Positions 33,366-46,190 of a DNA stretch of 64,000 nucleotides are shown here, one piece after another. Under the pieces are notes generated by a model. It saw only the letters and a list, made by a program, of their open reading frames with translations. It was not told the origin of the DNA and searched no databases. Source of the DNA: Talpa occidentalis (lineage: Eukaryota > Chordata > Mammalia > Eulipotyphla > Talpidae); assembly GCF_014898055.3 (NCBI RefSeq), contig NW_023601104.1, positions 83,869,106 through 83,933,105 on the forward strand. The letters run 5' to 3'. Both the position numbers and the translations under genes were made by a program. Position 1 is the stretch's first letter, and the number at the start of each line of letters is the position of its first letter.

Positions 33366-34759
33366 CATCTCCTCCTGGGGTCAAGATATTCAATATAACA
33401 ACAGCATGTTCTACTCTTTGACTTCCATAATCATTGAGTATGCCCTCTCCATGACTTTTGACTCAGATGAAATCTACCTCCACCACTAAATACATTTACC
33501 ATTGACTTTTAGGGTAGCTCCCTCCAGTTTTCATTCTGTCTTATTCTTTCTCCATTTATTTTGCTGGATCCTCTTCATCTATACTTTTAAACCCCAGAGC
33601 TCATTCTTCATACTTCTTTCCTTTATTTCTATTATTTCTATACCACCTTGGTCATCTTATATAGCTTCAAGATGAAAAATGTTCTTTTTGATGTATCTAG
33701 TCCAGACTTTTTATCTTAAATCTCTTGTTTCTATTTTATTTTTCCTCTGAAAAGTCAATATGCTTAAATACACTACAGAGGAATTTTCTTATTTTCTATG
33801 TCCCCTACTTAAGTCTAAGCTTTATAACAATGGTGCTTTTGTAAGTTCTTCACTGTTTTACTCGGAGTTTGAGATTATACCTGTTTAGAGCAGGCATTAA
33901 ATATTGGTTTTATTTTGTGTGGGGCTGCATGATAAAAATCAAGTTTGATCAAGATACACAAATATCATTCTATTTAGTTTTATATCCCAAGTGTTGGGTA
34001 AGATGAACCACATATCATGGGTCATCAGTATAATTCATATTTATAAGTTGTACTGAGTCCCTGATGAATTGAACAGAAACTTCCCCTTTTTAATAACTTA
34101 TTGTCTAATGCAAAGTTGTTTTTTTTTTTTTTTGAGGAGAGCACTCTGTGTTTTTACTAGAATTTTCTAGATGTGAGAAATTGGTTCACATTTTAGGAAT
34201 GACTGTATGTTTAATTACAACCACCTTCAAGAATGTGAACTACAATAGCAAATGTTTATGTACATCAGAGTGGTAAGACTTAGTCTCTTATTCTTTATGC
34301 TGCTTTACCACTTTCATAGTATGTGATATTTAAGGTGGTAATTTATATACAGATTTAGTTGGAATGTGTGAACATGAGTCATACATACCCTCTTTGGTTG
34401 GTTCAGAGATCTTCCACCTCACTTTTGCTTTAGAGAGTGCAGTTAACCAAGATATAACCCATTTGTGTCCACAGTAAATGGATCTTCTGGCAGTTCATAA
34501 TTTAGCCAGTGGGATTCCAGTTTGATTCTCAACTGGCAACCAAACAGAACAGAATAACACATAGGGCTGGATATGAGAGCTGTGCTAGTTTTCCTGCTTT
34601 TTTTTTTTATACTTTGATTTCCTTTCTATAAGTTTTATTATCATGAATCACACACCTGAAGTCTAGAGAATTAACAACTAGTTCATGTCTCAACAATGAA
34701 AAAGACACAAGACTAGCAGAGTGGCTCAAATGATTCTAGTCAGAATCCAGGGCTTGAAC
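33366..34759. other. AT-rich unassigned stretch
   Basis: No gene. Pyrimidine-rich sequence at 33510-33650 and a T run at 34118-34133. No named repeat recognised with confidence. Confidence 0.4.
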
Positions 34760-34770
34760 TGCCACCTGGG

Positions 34771-35039
34771 AGGGCCTCCCTTGTGGCCTTGGGGTTAAGT
34801 CTCAGTGCTTATCACTGCTAAAGACTGAGTTTGATCTGGGCAGCAAGAGAAGTGACCCACATATGGCACAGCAGACCTCTCCTGTCTTCCCCGCTTCTCC
34901 CCTCAGCAGTGTATTTCAGTAAATCCGCCTGTTCAGCTCCCTACTCTGTCTCTGGTGAATCCCCCATGCACCTCTGGCCTACACCCCAGTTCTTCTATGC
35001 AAAATTAAAAAAACAAAATAAATATTAAAAAAAATAAAG
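34771..35039 (+). repeat. tRNA-derived SINE copy, GGCCTTGGGGTTAAG type
   Basis: GGCCTCCCTTGTGGCCTTGGGG head, CTGAGTTTGATC in the B box position, tail CTTCTATGCAAAATTAAAA. TSD TGCCACCTGGG, 11 bp and perfect, at 34760-34770 and 35040-35050. Confidence 0.95.
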
Positions 35040-35050
35040 TGCCACCTGGG

Positions 35051-36729
35051 TATCCCTCCCCACCTACTACTCCCCCGTGTCCCACAAACAAAGCAAATAA
35101 ACAAAATTCTTGAATGAATAAAGTAGAACTATAAGCTTATAGTGTTTTACTTACTTGCACTTTCTGGAAAGAGTATAACCACTCATATTTTCTATACTCT
35201 TTCCTTGGAAGGAAATTATTTTTAATGCTGAATGTTAAAAATAATCGTAAATGTGCTACAGCGTTGTGAAGTTCTAGACCCACATTTCATATTAACTACC
35301 CCAGAGTTATCTATTTGTAAATGCTGGACTAAATAGGCAAATCCTTAAATAATTCTCGTTGGAAAACTGGAAATTAATAGCTGTGCTATAACTGGTTAAG
35401 GGGGAATGAAGTAAACAAAAATAGAGAAATAGTTGCTGTGTTTGTGTTACTTCATACCTACAAATCACATCAGACTGAAAATTTCCTCTCAAAATGTCTT
35501 TTTCAGCTTTATTCTATTGTGAAAAATTTCTTTGGAAATAGTAACTTAAAATGTGAGATCAATGATCATTATCTTTGGCCTGCAGAATTCAAAGGATCCT
35601 TAGTTTCTGTTCCACTAAGTGTAATTACTCATCAAATTGTGACTTCTTTGTTGTTGCTATTTTACACTGTCTCAGAGACTAGAAATTCTGAGACAAGTAC
35701 TTTGTTCTTAAAAGAGAGAATACATGTCTTTGATTCACTGTTTAAGCACACTTTCAGATCATTCTATCCAATACTTGTTTAACCTATTTGTGCTACTTGG
35801 TGATTTGACTTCAATTTCCCTTCAAAATGAAGCATAACAAGACAGTGTCAACTAGGACCAACCATTAGACTTATCTCTGTCAATCACAAGCCTGTGGAAA
35901 GGGAATAAAGAACTTTCAAGAATAAAAAAGTGTTATATCCAGCCTCCTATTCAGAGAGGTGTTTCCTTAGTAGTCACATCTCTTTAGGTTGTGATTCTAC
36001 TGAGATTTTGGAGAAATCACATTTTCCTCTTCAAATAACCTAAATAGCTTGAGGGATTAGCAAAGGAAAAATCAATTGAATATTATATATATGAAGAATT
36101 TTCATGGTAGCAAATCCTAAAGAATAACAAAGTAGACCTCCGATATTTATTGCACATTTAGGGACCTGGAATGCCAAGGGAAAAGAGGAGAGGACTATAT
36201 GAAGATGGGGAGAGGGTGACCTCATTCTTCCTCATAGAGTGAAGATGAGATTCTTAGAGAGAAACATGTTCACTGTTAAACCTACACCTGGATGACTCCT
36301 ATCTAAACTACATTTTTCTAGGTCACAAAAAAGGGGAAGGAGGGATTGCTTCTTTATCTATAAAGAAAAAAGGGCAAAGGACAGAAAGTTCCTAGGACCT
36401 TCATTGCTCTTCACTGAAAATATCCACATTCTTCAAGTAATTGAAAAATGTATATCTCCAGGCCCAAAGGACATCCAGTGAACTTCAGTTCATATCAAGG
36501 TGACATTTGTTAGAAGAGGCTTATTCTGGTTATTGAGAAAAGCCTATCTGATGTTTGAGGGGAGATAGATTTCATAGTCCCAAACAAGGAATTCTTCCCT
36601 CCTTCCATCTTATCATACTTGGAATTTATTGCATGCTTTCTTTCCAGTTATACTGTCATGTTCTATTATAAGAATTCAACTTGGCTTTCTAGGCTCAGGA
36701 GTCAAGCATTAATATTCCATTTACTTCTT
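35051..36729. other. Unassigned stretch
   Basis: No gene. A 114-aa plus frame (35438-35782) has no recognisable domain and no exon signals. No repeat recognised. Confidence 0.4.
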
Positions 36730-36730
36730 G

Positions 36731-36990
36731 GGGCTTCCCTGGTGGCCTAGGGGTTAAGTCTCAGCACTATTACTACTGTGGCCTGAGTTCTGCTAACCCA
36801 CCTCTCTTATCTCACCATTTGGCACCTCTCTTGGCTCACCAGCTGCTCCCCTCAGCAGTGGATTTCAATGGATCCACCTGCTCTGCTCCCCACTCTGTCT
36901 CTGGTGAATCCTCTCATGCCCAGCCGCCACACCACTGACTTATATACTCCAGTTCTTCTATGCAAAATAAATAAATAAATCTTTAAAAAA
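36731..36990 (+). repeat. tRNA-derived SINE copy, GGCCTNGGGGTTAAG type
   Basis: GGGCTTCCCTGGTGGCCTAGGGG head. After the B box region the sequence is rearranged, with GGCACCTCTC and CTCACC blocks repeated. Tail CTTCTATGCAAAATAAATAAATAAATC. Possible short TSD TACTTCT. Confidence 0.9.
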
Positions 36991-39869
36991 ATTTTGTCTA
37001 CTTCTATTAGAGGCCAGGTCTAGAAAAAATGTAGCACTTGAATACATGACTTCCTCTATGTTGACATTAACTTTTAAATATCTTTCCTTTAATGAATCTT
37101 TTGTGGAAAAAAAAAAAAGATGAAACACTACTACATTGAAAGTACACATGGATTTAAGAAGCATTCTGATTTCAGACAAATTTAAAACATACTATTTTTA
37201 AAATAAAAGACTATAGTCCTTTTTCTTGATAAGCTAGATTATTTGTATAACATTGGAGAATTGATAGGATTTTTTGCTCTTTTCTTCCATTTTTATTCAC
37301 TTACTCTATGAATTATTTCTTCCTTTACCTGAGACCTGTCACTCAGGAGGCCTAAAGATATTTGGAGAGTAAAACTGGGAGAACTCACTCTCCATAATAT
37401 TTATATTTTGAGAAAAATTGAAAATTTCAAGATTTGTTGTCCCTCAAATATAATTTCAGACATGAAGAAATAATTTATGATGAAAAATAAAGGAAGGATG
37501 ATGAAATGAATTTTTACAATTTTAGGTGAAGGATCTCTACTTTGGAGTTCATAGACTGGAGTTTACCTTGAGAAGAAACATTTTTATGACATTTAAGATT
37601 TATGATCTACTGGTACATTGAAAATAATTGACCATGAGCATTCACAGGAAGCTACTTGTATAGCACCCAATGGATGAGCTCATTTTATTTACACCATAAA
37701 TTTCACAGAAAAATTACTGAAAGCTGATGAAAATGTCCAGGTTCTGAGAAAAAAAAGCAAACCCAAATAATACAAAATTCCCACAGAAAATATGATGATC
37801 CTGGGGAAAGGTAATGCCATTTTTCAGAATCACACAGACAAATACTTTCAAGTAAGTATCACAAAATGGACATGGAAGATTTTTGTTGCTCACAGTCAAT
37901 GTTCAAAACCAGGACATGGCAATTTAAAAACAAGAGTCTCAAGAGAAACAGTTTAATATATACTTTCTCTAAGTCAAGTTTCAGTTTCTTTGAGATACAA
38001 AATATAACCACTATAAAATGCATGTCTGCCAGTGCAGATTATACTTATAACTCACCATCACAGTCATAAAATATTCTTTATTTTTGATTGATTAGTAATT
38101 GACTTTATTTCACAAAAGGCACAGATGTAAATATAAATATGGGTTTAGATGAATGTATAAAGACAAAACCATAGAAATCACTATGAAACCCTTCTTGTTC
38201 ATGGTATCATAGCTTATCCCAATTCCCCATATTGTATGGGTGAGAAATGTCCGAGGGAGTCTTTAACCATGATTCCAATACCAGTCTTAAAGACTTGGTG
38301 ATGAATGACATATCATTGCATAAAATACGGCAAATGTTTCTAGCCACAGCTTAAAAAAATAAAAGAGTGGATCATTACTACAGGTGAGTAAAGAAAGAAA
38401 ATTAAAGGACCAGCTCTAACTTCCTCTGATCAGAACGGGGAACTGGTGTCTCTGAAGGTTTCATCTGTAAAGACTGTTGACCCTGGCATGCATGGGTGTT
38501 TGGCTTTAACCACATTCATTGCTTAGATGGCTCAGGTCTTGACAGGGAATTTCCAGAAAGATGTCCACATTACACTCCAGAAAGCCTTTCATCTGTACTA
38601 TCTCAGAGAGTGAGGAAAAATATCTGCATTATCTAACACGTCCTTCTCGTTACATAGGACGCACATTAGATGTTGTGTTTACTGTAGAGAATATGCTAGT
38701 AGGAAATTTCTAATCCTACTTCCTGTGATTTTTCTTTGCAAGGTTAGCCACCACTCATACAGAAACAAGCTATTTAAAGTATCAAAAAAGGAAAAAAAAA
38801 CTGGTACTATGTTTTCTTTGATTAGTTAGTTGGTTTTGTAAAATCATTATTCAGCATCCTCTACTTTAGAAATAGAGCTTCTAGATCTATGCTAATTAAG
38901 GAAAAGTTTTAGTAATTTTTCATAAAGACAACCAGGAGGAAGAATTGTCACACATTGAAAATGTCTAAACAGTCACATATGTAATAAGTTGTATTTCAAT
39001 AGACTTGAATGTATGCTTTCAATTGAATTTGTGTTTTAATGAAAAAATATTCAGGGCTTAGAGTTGGAAACATGTCTATGGGGGCTCGTTGTAGGAACAG
39101 TAGGACCAAAAAACAAACATGTCATGGATCACTTGTCTGGACTATTACTGACATAGCTTATTAGGATACAAGACCTTTAGGAGACAAGCACATTGGTACC
39201 ACATTGTGGAAGAAATTTTCGTGTAACACTTCCTCACCAAGGAAATGAAATTGTCACTTTTTTTTATCTGTATCTTGCTAGATACCCCACAAATTTAAAT
39301 GTGGAGATGTGTGGGTGATTTATAAAATGAGACTTAGACAAATAGTACATATAATACAACAAAAAAAATGTAAAACTATTCTTAATAGATTGTGGAACAA
39401 ATGGTCCACAGAGATCCAACATTGGTGTGTTCCATGACTGCAGGGAAGCTTGGCCTGGGAGCCAAGGGAACTGGAGGGGGCATGGTTGTAGGAAGGGGGT
39501 GAGGGGGACAGTATGTGCAAGTCTCTGAGGATTGCCATGCTTGTTTATTTCATTGAATGTCAATCAGCAGCTTGTGTAGCATGTTCCAGATCTGTCCTAG
39601 AGATTTCCCTAGTAGATACACACACCCTTTGAAATGTTAATTTCTTCCCTTGCTCGCTCATACCATAGAATGCAATTTCCTGTAAACTTCTAATCATTTG
39701 ACCCTCTGTAGGGAAGTATAACCCTGTGTACTAACAATGGGTCAACTTTGTTCATGAAAGTTCCATTAAAGTTCATAGAAACATCATGTCTCCTTTATTG
39801 ATAGTAGTATCTGGTTGCTGGATCATCATATATATAGAATAAATTTAGATTCAAAAATAAGGATCACTT
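36991..39869. other. Unassigned stretch, no gene seen
   Basis: Frames of 60-99 aa only, none recognised. 38400-38700 and 39400-39560 are less AT-rich; the latter includes GGAACTGGAGGGGGCATGG and GGAAGGGGGTGAGGGGG. Either might be a decayed LTR or conserved DNA, but I cannot assign them. Confidence 0.4.
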
Positions 39870-40085
39870 GGTTGAGGGAAGGTATACTTGACTCTGACTC
39901 TGCTATATATCAGCTATTGAAATGCAGATAAGTTGAACTCTCTGGCCTTCTGTTTTCTTTATCATGAGATAATGATAATTCCTTCTTATAGAAAGCTCTA
40001 AGAATGAATTGAGATCATCTTGTTGAGTTCTTAGTATAGTAACTGGATCATAGCCATCACTCAGGGAAAGTTATCTGTTATTAAA
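39870..40085 (+). repeat. MIR SINE fragment
   Basis: Plus-strand MIR order: TGACTCTGACTCTGCTATATATCAGC, AACTCTCTGGCCTTCTGTTTTC, TATCATGAGATAATGATAATTCC, ATGAATTGAGATCATC. These match MIR blocks for CTCTGCCACTTACTAGC, CTGTGCCTCAGTTTCC, ATAATAATAGTACC and GAGGATTAAATGAG. Confidence 0.7.
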
Positions 40086-40299
40086 CATAATGGCGATTCT
40101 AATAAACATGTCTCCAGATATATAGTGGGTGATAATATTCAATATAAACTCATATGGAACTGGTTTATAAGGATATGATAATAATGAACACAATCTCTTT
40201 AATGAAATGGCTTATCAGAAATGTTTTCAAAAATGTATCTTATTGAAGTAGATTCTGGCTAGAATGAATAACTGGAAAATTGTGAAAACAAAATATTTT

Positions 40300-40572
40300 T
40301 TTTTTTTAAGATTTTACTTTATCTATTTTTGCATAGAAGAAACTGGGATATAGGCCAGAGGTTTGGGGGGGGGTAGGTGAGAGGATTCACCAGAGAAAGA
40401 GTGGGGAGCAGAACAGGCAGATCTACTGAAACACACTGATGAGGGCAGCAGTGGGTGAGACAAGAGAGGTCTGCCCCTCCATGTGGGTCAGCTTCCTGGC
40501 AGGGGACTGAACTTAGGCAGTGGCAGCTCTGAGACTTAACCCCTAGGCCACCAGGGAGGACCCCCCGCAAAA
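40300..40572 (-). repeat. tRNA-derived SINE copy, GGCCTNGGGGTTAAG type
   Basis: Minus copy from the T run through GAGGATTCACCAGAGAAAGAG to TTAACCCCTAGGCCACCAGGGAGG. It has a G run of nine in the body. TSD AAAATATTTT at 40290-40299 and 40573-40582. Confidence 0.92.
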
Positions 40573-41037
40573 AAAATATTTTGCACTAGGATCTTACAAC
40601 ATCACCAGCTCTTTTGTGAGTTCCATGTGATTGGCATGTATTTAGATCTACTGACCTTTGAATCTCAGGGCTTCTGTCCACTCACTGTCTGTGATAGGAA
40701 GTAACAGACTGAAGAAATAGTAAGAAAACCAGAAGGACTGGGCAAGTTTGCATAGATTGTCATAACACTCTTCCCTACTTCACTGTCACTTTAAAACAAA
40801 TATTTAGAGAAAAACAATATTAAAGAACACTGCTCATATGTTGAGAAAAGGGAAGATCTTTCCAAGCAGGGCAGGGTAATTAGAAACTCCTAAGAGAATA
40901 TTGACAGCTTCATGTCCCTGAAAATGTGAATGAGACACTCAGAGAGACCAAAACCAAGTGACAGACTATCTGAAATTTTAAATAGATATATATGTGTGTA
41001 TATATATGCATACACGTTTGTGTGTGTGTATGTATAG

Positions 41038-41039
<2 letters not shown>

Positions 41040-41098
<59 letters not shown>

Positions 41099-41105
41099 TG
41101 TATAT
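41040..41105 (+). repeat. Compound (TC)n(TG)n microsatellite
   Basis: CT repeats at about 41040-41080 lead directly into TG repeats to about 41101. They are preceded by TATATGTGTGTATATATATGC and TGTGTGTGTATG at 40988-41033. Confidence 0.95.
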
Positions 41106-41639
41106 CTCTCCCTATCTCCATGACAGGGTTATTATGTAAACCTGTCTTATTATGTAACCCATAAAGACATATGCACTAGTAAAGAAAAAAGTAAACAAAA
41201 TGAATAAAGAATATAAAATTCACAAAAAGATTTAAAATTAATACTCAACCTAAGAAAAGATATTTAATGTTACCAGTGACAAGAATTCAAACTAAAATAT
41301 TATGAGATACACTGCTCATTAAACTGTGAAAATCATAAGGAAATAGAAAAGGTCTTTGATTATCTTGCCACTTCATTCTTAGGCTAAAGGTCTTATATTT
41401 GCTATAATATACAAGTAAAGATGAGAATGAGGCAATATAGAATAATAAATTATATATTTAAATAAAGCCTTACTGGGGAGCTTTCAAAACCTCACAAAAA
41501 TATTACTTCACAATATTCTTAACTCATTGGCCAAGTAGAGAAAAAAATGGTGAAAAACACCAGGTAGAATACAAATAAAGAACAACATACCTTTTTTTGC
41601 AGATATTATTTTTCTCACTAATAAAGAAGACTATTATCT

Positions 41640-41965
41640 TTAAATTGTATAAAAATCAGATAATCTGAAAATTATAAAAATCAGATAATCTTGAAAAAAA
41701 ATCTCTAATTCTACCATCCAAAAATAATTTTTAACTTTCTGTTTTTTATCTTTTAAAATATACATTTTATATATCTCTAAAATATGAAAGTTAGCTCATA
41801 TTATTTTATAACCAACTTTGCCCAAAAGTTCATTGGGAAAGTTCTATAAGTCAATAAATATAGGTCTTCATAATTTTTAATGGTTGTATAGTATCCCATT
41901 ATTCATATCATAAATTATCTAACCTTTTACTAATGGATTTTTGAATTTATTTCTAATATGTAGCG
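41640..41965. repeat. Ancient LINE-like fragment
   Basis: TCTCTAATTCTACCATCCAAAAATAATTTTTAAC, then TTTATAACCAACTTTGCCC, then ATTTTTAATGGTTGTATAGTATCCCATTATTCATATC and TTTTACTAATGGATTTTTG follow a familiar old mammalian LINE 3' pattern. Subfamily uncertain. Confidence 0.5.
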
Positions 41966-42088
41966 CTGAGAGCCTTCCAAGCAAATGAGTATCACATTAA
42001 TGAAAGATATTCATGGAAGAATGAGAGAATGATCAACTCTGAGATTTTTTTTTTTCTTTTTGATGCCAAGATTCTGTTATTCTAAGTC

Positions 42089-42535
42089 TACTGGGTTGAA
42101 ATACTGGACACGACCTGCCCCAACCCCTCCCGTTATACACACATCTTTTTCCTTCTTAGGACCTCAGAATATAACCTTATTGGGAAATAGGGGTTGTTAA
42201 GATGTAATTAGATATGATGAAGACAAGCCTGAATAGGATGGGTCCTTAATGCAAAAAGACTGGTGTCCTTAGCAGAAGTGGTGAATTCACACACAGGCAC
42301 GTGGGGAGGACAGCATGTGAGGCTAGAGGCAAAGACTGACTCACCTATAAGCCAAGGGACACCAGAATTAGGAGAGAGACATGGTGCTGTTCTCCCTATG
42401 AGTCTTCAGAGAAGGCATGAATTTGTGACATCTTGATTTCTAACTTCCAGAGCCATGAGAAAACAATCTTTTATTGTATGAAGGCAATTATATCGTGGTG
42501 ATTTGTTCTGGCAACCTCAGGAATCTAATGTGCTA
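42089..42535 (+). mobile_element. MLT1-type MaLR LTR
   Basis: Plus-strand order fits MLT1: AGGACCTCAGAATATAACCTTATTGGG, TAGGGGTTGTTAAGATGTAATTAG, GATGGGTCCTTAATGC, AAGACTGGTGTCCTTA, GTGAGGCTAGAGGCAAAGACTG, AGCCAAGGGACACCAG, GAGAGACATGG, CTTGATTTCTAACTTCC, GAGCCATGAGAAAACAA and GGAATCTAATG. It is an old non-coding LTR of an ERVL-related element. Confidence 0.85.
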
Positions 42536-42820
42536 GGTAATTTTTTTTTTTTTAGATTGGCTATAAAATAGGTGCAGACAGATCCTTACTGGAATGTTCT
42601 GTTAGAGGAACTCACTTCCAGTTTAGATAAACATCCAGAAAAGAATTCTAGTCCGAGAGAAATAAAAGAAGTTCTACTATAAAATTCTGCTTGTGGACAC
42701 TGGAGCTATGGAACAGAATGGGTAATAAAAATATAACAAGTGAAAGATCAGTGGTAGGAAGATCTACACAGAGTCTCATTTTAGGTATTTGACTTGAAGC
42801 ATCTTCAAGAGTTTTTGCAG

Positions 42821-43098
42821 TCGGGGCCTCCCCAGTGGCGCAGCAGTTGAGAGCTGGGTTGCGAAGCTGCCCGCAGCCTCTGCAGTGCCGGTTCGATCCC
42901 CGGCTGCTCCCCGGCCACCGGAGGAGGGTCCCACATGGCGCGCAGACCTGTCCTGCCCCCCGCTGCTCCCCTCAGCAGTGTACTTCGGTCCTTCTGCCTG
43001 CTCTGCTCCCCACTCTGGCTCTGGTGAATTCTCTCACCCTCCCGCGCTTCTGACTGTACCCAGTGCTTGTATAAATAAATAAATAAAAAATATAAAAA
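42821..43098 (+). repeat. tRNA-derived SINE, GC-rich type, intact boxes
   Basis: The clearest plus-strand copy. A box TGGCGCAGCAG at 42836-42846, B box GGTTCGATCCC at 42890-42900. The tRNA head is followed by GGCTGCTCCCCGGCCACCGG and the body, with tail ATAAATAAATAAATAAA. Perfect 14-bp TSD AAGAGTTTTTGCAG at 42807-42820 and 43099-43112. Low divergence from the copies at 20074 and 61821 suggests recent activity. Confidence 0.97.
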
Positions 43099-43112
43099 AA
43101 GAGTTTTTGCAG

Positions 43113-43460
43113 CCCTTTCCTATAGGCAGCACAAAACTGTACTAGGGAAAAACAATGAAGGACTGTGTTCTGGACTAAACTTATTTTAAAATTACATTTT
43201 TCTCTTCTTTTTCTTTTTCAGTCAATTGATTTGGCCCCCTACTAGGGTATTAACCCAGTTATTAGTGCTTTGGTATTGCATGCCACACGCAAATGTCATT
43301 GCAACAGCCACAAGCCATAATGGTAGACGAGAAGCCAATAGTTATAATATAGTTATTCAAGGTGGGTCAGTCTGATGAACTCTTCTCAGACCCTGGTGGA
43401 AGGTAGAGTTGGAACCTGAGACATGGAGTTGGAATCTTAGCCCTGTAGAGGAAGTCTATT
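43113..43460. other. Unassigned stretch
   Basis: No gene or named repeat. 43210-43340 is balanced in composition (GGCCCCCTACTAGGG, GCATGCCACACGCAAATG, an octamer-like ATGCAAAT relative) and might be conserved DNA. Confidence 0.35.
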
Positions 43461-43474
43461 AACTTTATGCTCTA

Positions 43475-43743
43475 GGCCTCCCTGGTGGCTCAAGGGATTA
43501 AGACACAGCACAATGAAGCTATCTGCAGCCACTATAGCACGAGGTCAATCCCCAGTCAGAGAGCTGACCCACATGGCACAGCAGACCTCTCCTGCTGCGC
43601 CCACAGCTCCCCTCAGCAGTGTATTTTGTCAGTCTGCCTGTTCTGTTCCCCACTCTGTCTCTGGTGAATCCTTTCATCCCCTCCCCACACCTCTGCCCTG
43701 TACCCCAGCTCTTGATGCATAAATAAATAAATATTTAAAAAAC
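43475..43743 (+). repeat. tRNA-derived SINE copy
   Basis: Begins GGCCTCCCTGGTGGCTCAAGGG. The B box region GAGGTCAATCCCC is altered. Perfect 14-bp TSD AACTTTATGCTCTA at 43461-43474 and 43744-43757. Confidence 0.95.
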
Positions 43744-43757
43744 AACTTTATGCTCTA

Positions 43758-44889
43758 ATTCAAGTTACATTGACACATCTGTAGGTCCCATTTTATCACT
43801 CTATGAGCTACCATCCTATGCTCTTTTTCACTGGTGTATAACGCAGCTGGTTGTACAATAAACAACTTCACAGGAACAAAAAACAGTCAGCATTTCTTTA
43901 CCTCAGGAATATACAGGATAGTCAAAGGTGAGCTAATATAGGCTGGGCTTGACTGGGGGTGGCTTGTGTTTCCTCATATTTCTTGGCCTCCTCCTGGCAT
44001 CAGGACACTTGCCTCGGCATGTTATTCAACAGAAAGATCAGACATGCAAGAGAACAATCGAAACCAGCAAGACTCCTTGAGATTAGGCTGAGAGCTGGCA
44101 CCTGGCACATCCTCTTTGTGTTGGGCAAAGCAGTTACATGGGCCAATGAAGAAAGGACATTCCACCCATAGTAAGAGGGTAAACTATCATTTTATAGCAA
44201 AGATTCAGGACACAGATTGAAAGGGAAGTGAAGAATTGAGCCAAAATCACCATCAAAATAGTTGATTTCCTATTACTGCAACTAAGCAGGTTCCCCATTA
44301 AGATAGATTCAAATCACTTTCATTGCAGATTATAGTTCTATACATCCAATATCAAAGACATCTTGAAAAATTAAAAAGATAAAAATAACGGATTATTTTC
44401 TCACCATGCTTTCTGGGGTGAGTGACGGTTTCTCTTCCTCTTGCCCCCATTCAAGTGAAGAGATGGAATTTGCTTTTCCTCAAAGTGTTTATTTTTCATA
44501 AAAGAAAAAAAAAATCTGTGCTGCTGGTTACTCTTAGTTCTTCCCACAATTTAGCATTTCAAACATTTGGAATTGGTTTGGCTAAAAGGAAAAAAAAGAA
44601 GTTTAAAAATGTTAGCTGGCAATGTTCTAACATATTGTAAAACAAACAAAACCAAGGCCCGGCCACCCATGCTGGGAGCTGCTGCCTGGGCCGATGGGAT
44701 CAGGCTAACCCTCCTTGCAGGGAATCTGCGTGTTTCTTTGGAAAATGTGAGCAGGGGACAACAGAGATACCACGTGCTGATATCTGGCTTCAGCCACTAT
44801 CTGCTCAATCTCTTCCTGTACCTAAACTAACTTTAACTTTAGTATGCTTATTATTATTATTCCTTTAATCAATATCAAATGTTAATGGA
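43758..44889. other. Unassigned stretch
   Basis: No gene. Frames at 43959 (70 aa), 44422 (72 aa) and 44567 (87 aa) show no recognisable domain. Part of 44650-44780 is GC-richer (GGCCCGGCCACCCATGCTGG). Confidence 0.4.
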
Positions 44890-45115
44890 AAAAACTAAGA
44901 GCTTGTGTTTAAGAAATCAGATAGCCTTTTGTTTTAATTTTGGCTCTCCCACTTTCTGACTGTGCAGTTTTATATAACTTTACCTCCCTGTATTTCAGTT
45001 TCCTGAAGAAAAAAAAAAAAAGATTATCGTACCTGCTTTATGGAGTGGATGAAAAAACCAAGAGAGTAATGTTTGTTAAGGTCCTGGCACATAGCAGCCA
45101 CTCAAGGCAGAGGCT
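44890..45115 (+). repeat. MIR SINE fragment with an A run
   Basis: Order matches MIR on plus: GGCTCTCCCACTTTCTGACTGTGCAG, ACTTTACCTCCCTGTATTTCAGTTTCCTG, GATTATCGTACCTGC and GTCCTGGCACATAGCAGCCACTCA. An A13 run interrupts it at 45008-45020. The 91-aa frame here is a translation of the MIR. Confidence 0.8.
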
Positions 45116-45840
45116 TAGCAGAACCAAATGCAATCTAGTCTATCAGTCAACTTTTGCTGACCACAATCAAGGCTTATTTCTCTCTCATATTTCATGTTGC
45201 TCAAGACATAACTAGGGTTCTACAACTTATCTTTCTCACAGTGGCCTCCTGGAGGGAGGGAGTGGCACCAATCTTGCCCAAAGGCGTTCCTGTGGTAGAG
45301 AAAAATGAGATGGTGGAATCATACATACTCATGAAAATTATACTCACAGTACATTGTCCAAAGGTAATCGTGTTGCCAAAATTGCTTCCAATTAAATGAG
45401 CAGTCCGCAAAATGTCCCTGGGGACAGATCCCACAGAATCATGGGATGTGAATCTTATTTGCTGGTCGGCTGGTATGGTTTCCACGCCTTGGAGGGTAGT
45501 GCCTCGCCCCTGGGTGTTAGCTGCGAAGGTGGTGAATGACAGACAGGATCTGGAGAGCTCTTGATGGCAGCGCCAAAGTGATCAGCTCACAGTTTGGATG
45601 ACTTGAATAGAGTTGCTAAAAGAACAGCTTAGGGGAGGAAGACAAGTTAATCATAAGCATCTAATGTTTCAGCTGTTTATTGTACACACAATTGGAGGTG
45701 CTGAGGAAGACACTGGAGGTTGGAAGAAAACTCTTTACTGGAGATCTTCACTGAGAGTCTTGGCAACATGACTGGTGCTCAAAATGATGAGACTAGTAAC
45801 AGGGAGCCACTGCAGATAGGGAAGTCTGAGAATGGTCCTG
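45116..45840. other. Unassigned stretch
   Basis: No gene. Opposite-strand frames of 81 and 94 aa at 45154-45485 are chance. Several weak resemblances to LTR-like sequence (GTTGCTAAAAGAACAGC) are not enough for a call. Confidence 0.35.
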
Positions 45841-46190
45841 TGTTAGCTTCCTCTGTTGCCATCAAAAAGTACCATAGATGGGGGGATGTCAGACAACAGC
45901 ATTTCATGTTTCATAGTCAGGAGGCAAGAAGACTGAAAACAAGGAGTGAGCAGGGGCCTGCTCCCTCTGAATCTGTAAGATCTAGAGTGCTATTTCCCCT
46001 CTTTCTTCTGTCTTTTTTCTTTTTATAAAGACACCAGTCCTATTGGATTAAGGTCCCACCTTACCCCAGTGTAACCTCATTGAATATTATGACAACTACA
46101 GACTCTTTCTTCAAATAAGGTCACATTCCTTGGTGTTGGGGACTAGGACTTAAACATATCCTTTCAGGGGTCACTATTTAACTGACAGCA
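45841..46190 (-). mobile_element. MLT1-type MaLR LTR
   Basis: Minus-strand MLT1: TGTTAGCTTCCTCTGTTGCC, CATAGTCAGGAGGCAAGAAG, GAGCAGGGGCCTGCTCCCTCTGAA, TATAAAGACACCAGTCCTATTGGATTAAGG, CCACCTTACCCCAGTGTAACCTCATTG, CAAATAAGGTCACATTCC and TTTAACTGACAGCA. Ends look like TG...CA but I see no convincing TSD. The 102-aa frame here is not a gene. Confidence 0.85.

Noticed and set aside
42836..42900. A and B boxes that look like a tRNA gene
   Set aside because: They are the Pol III promoter of the SINE. The head is followed by the SINE body and A-rich tail, so it is not a functional tRNA gene.
45201..45485. 94-aa minus frame with a tidy composition
   Set aside because: No recognisable family, an overlapping plus frame of similar length, and no exon signals.
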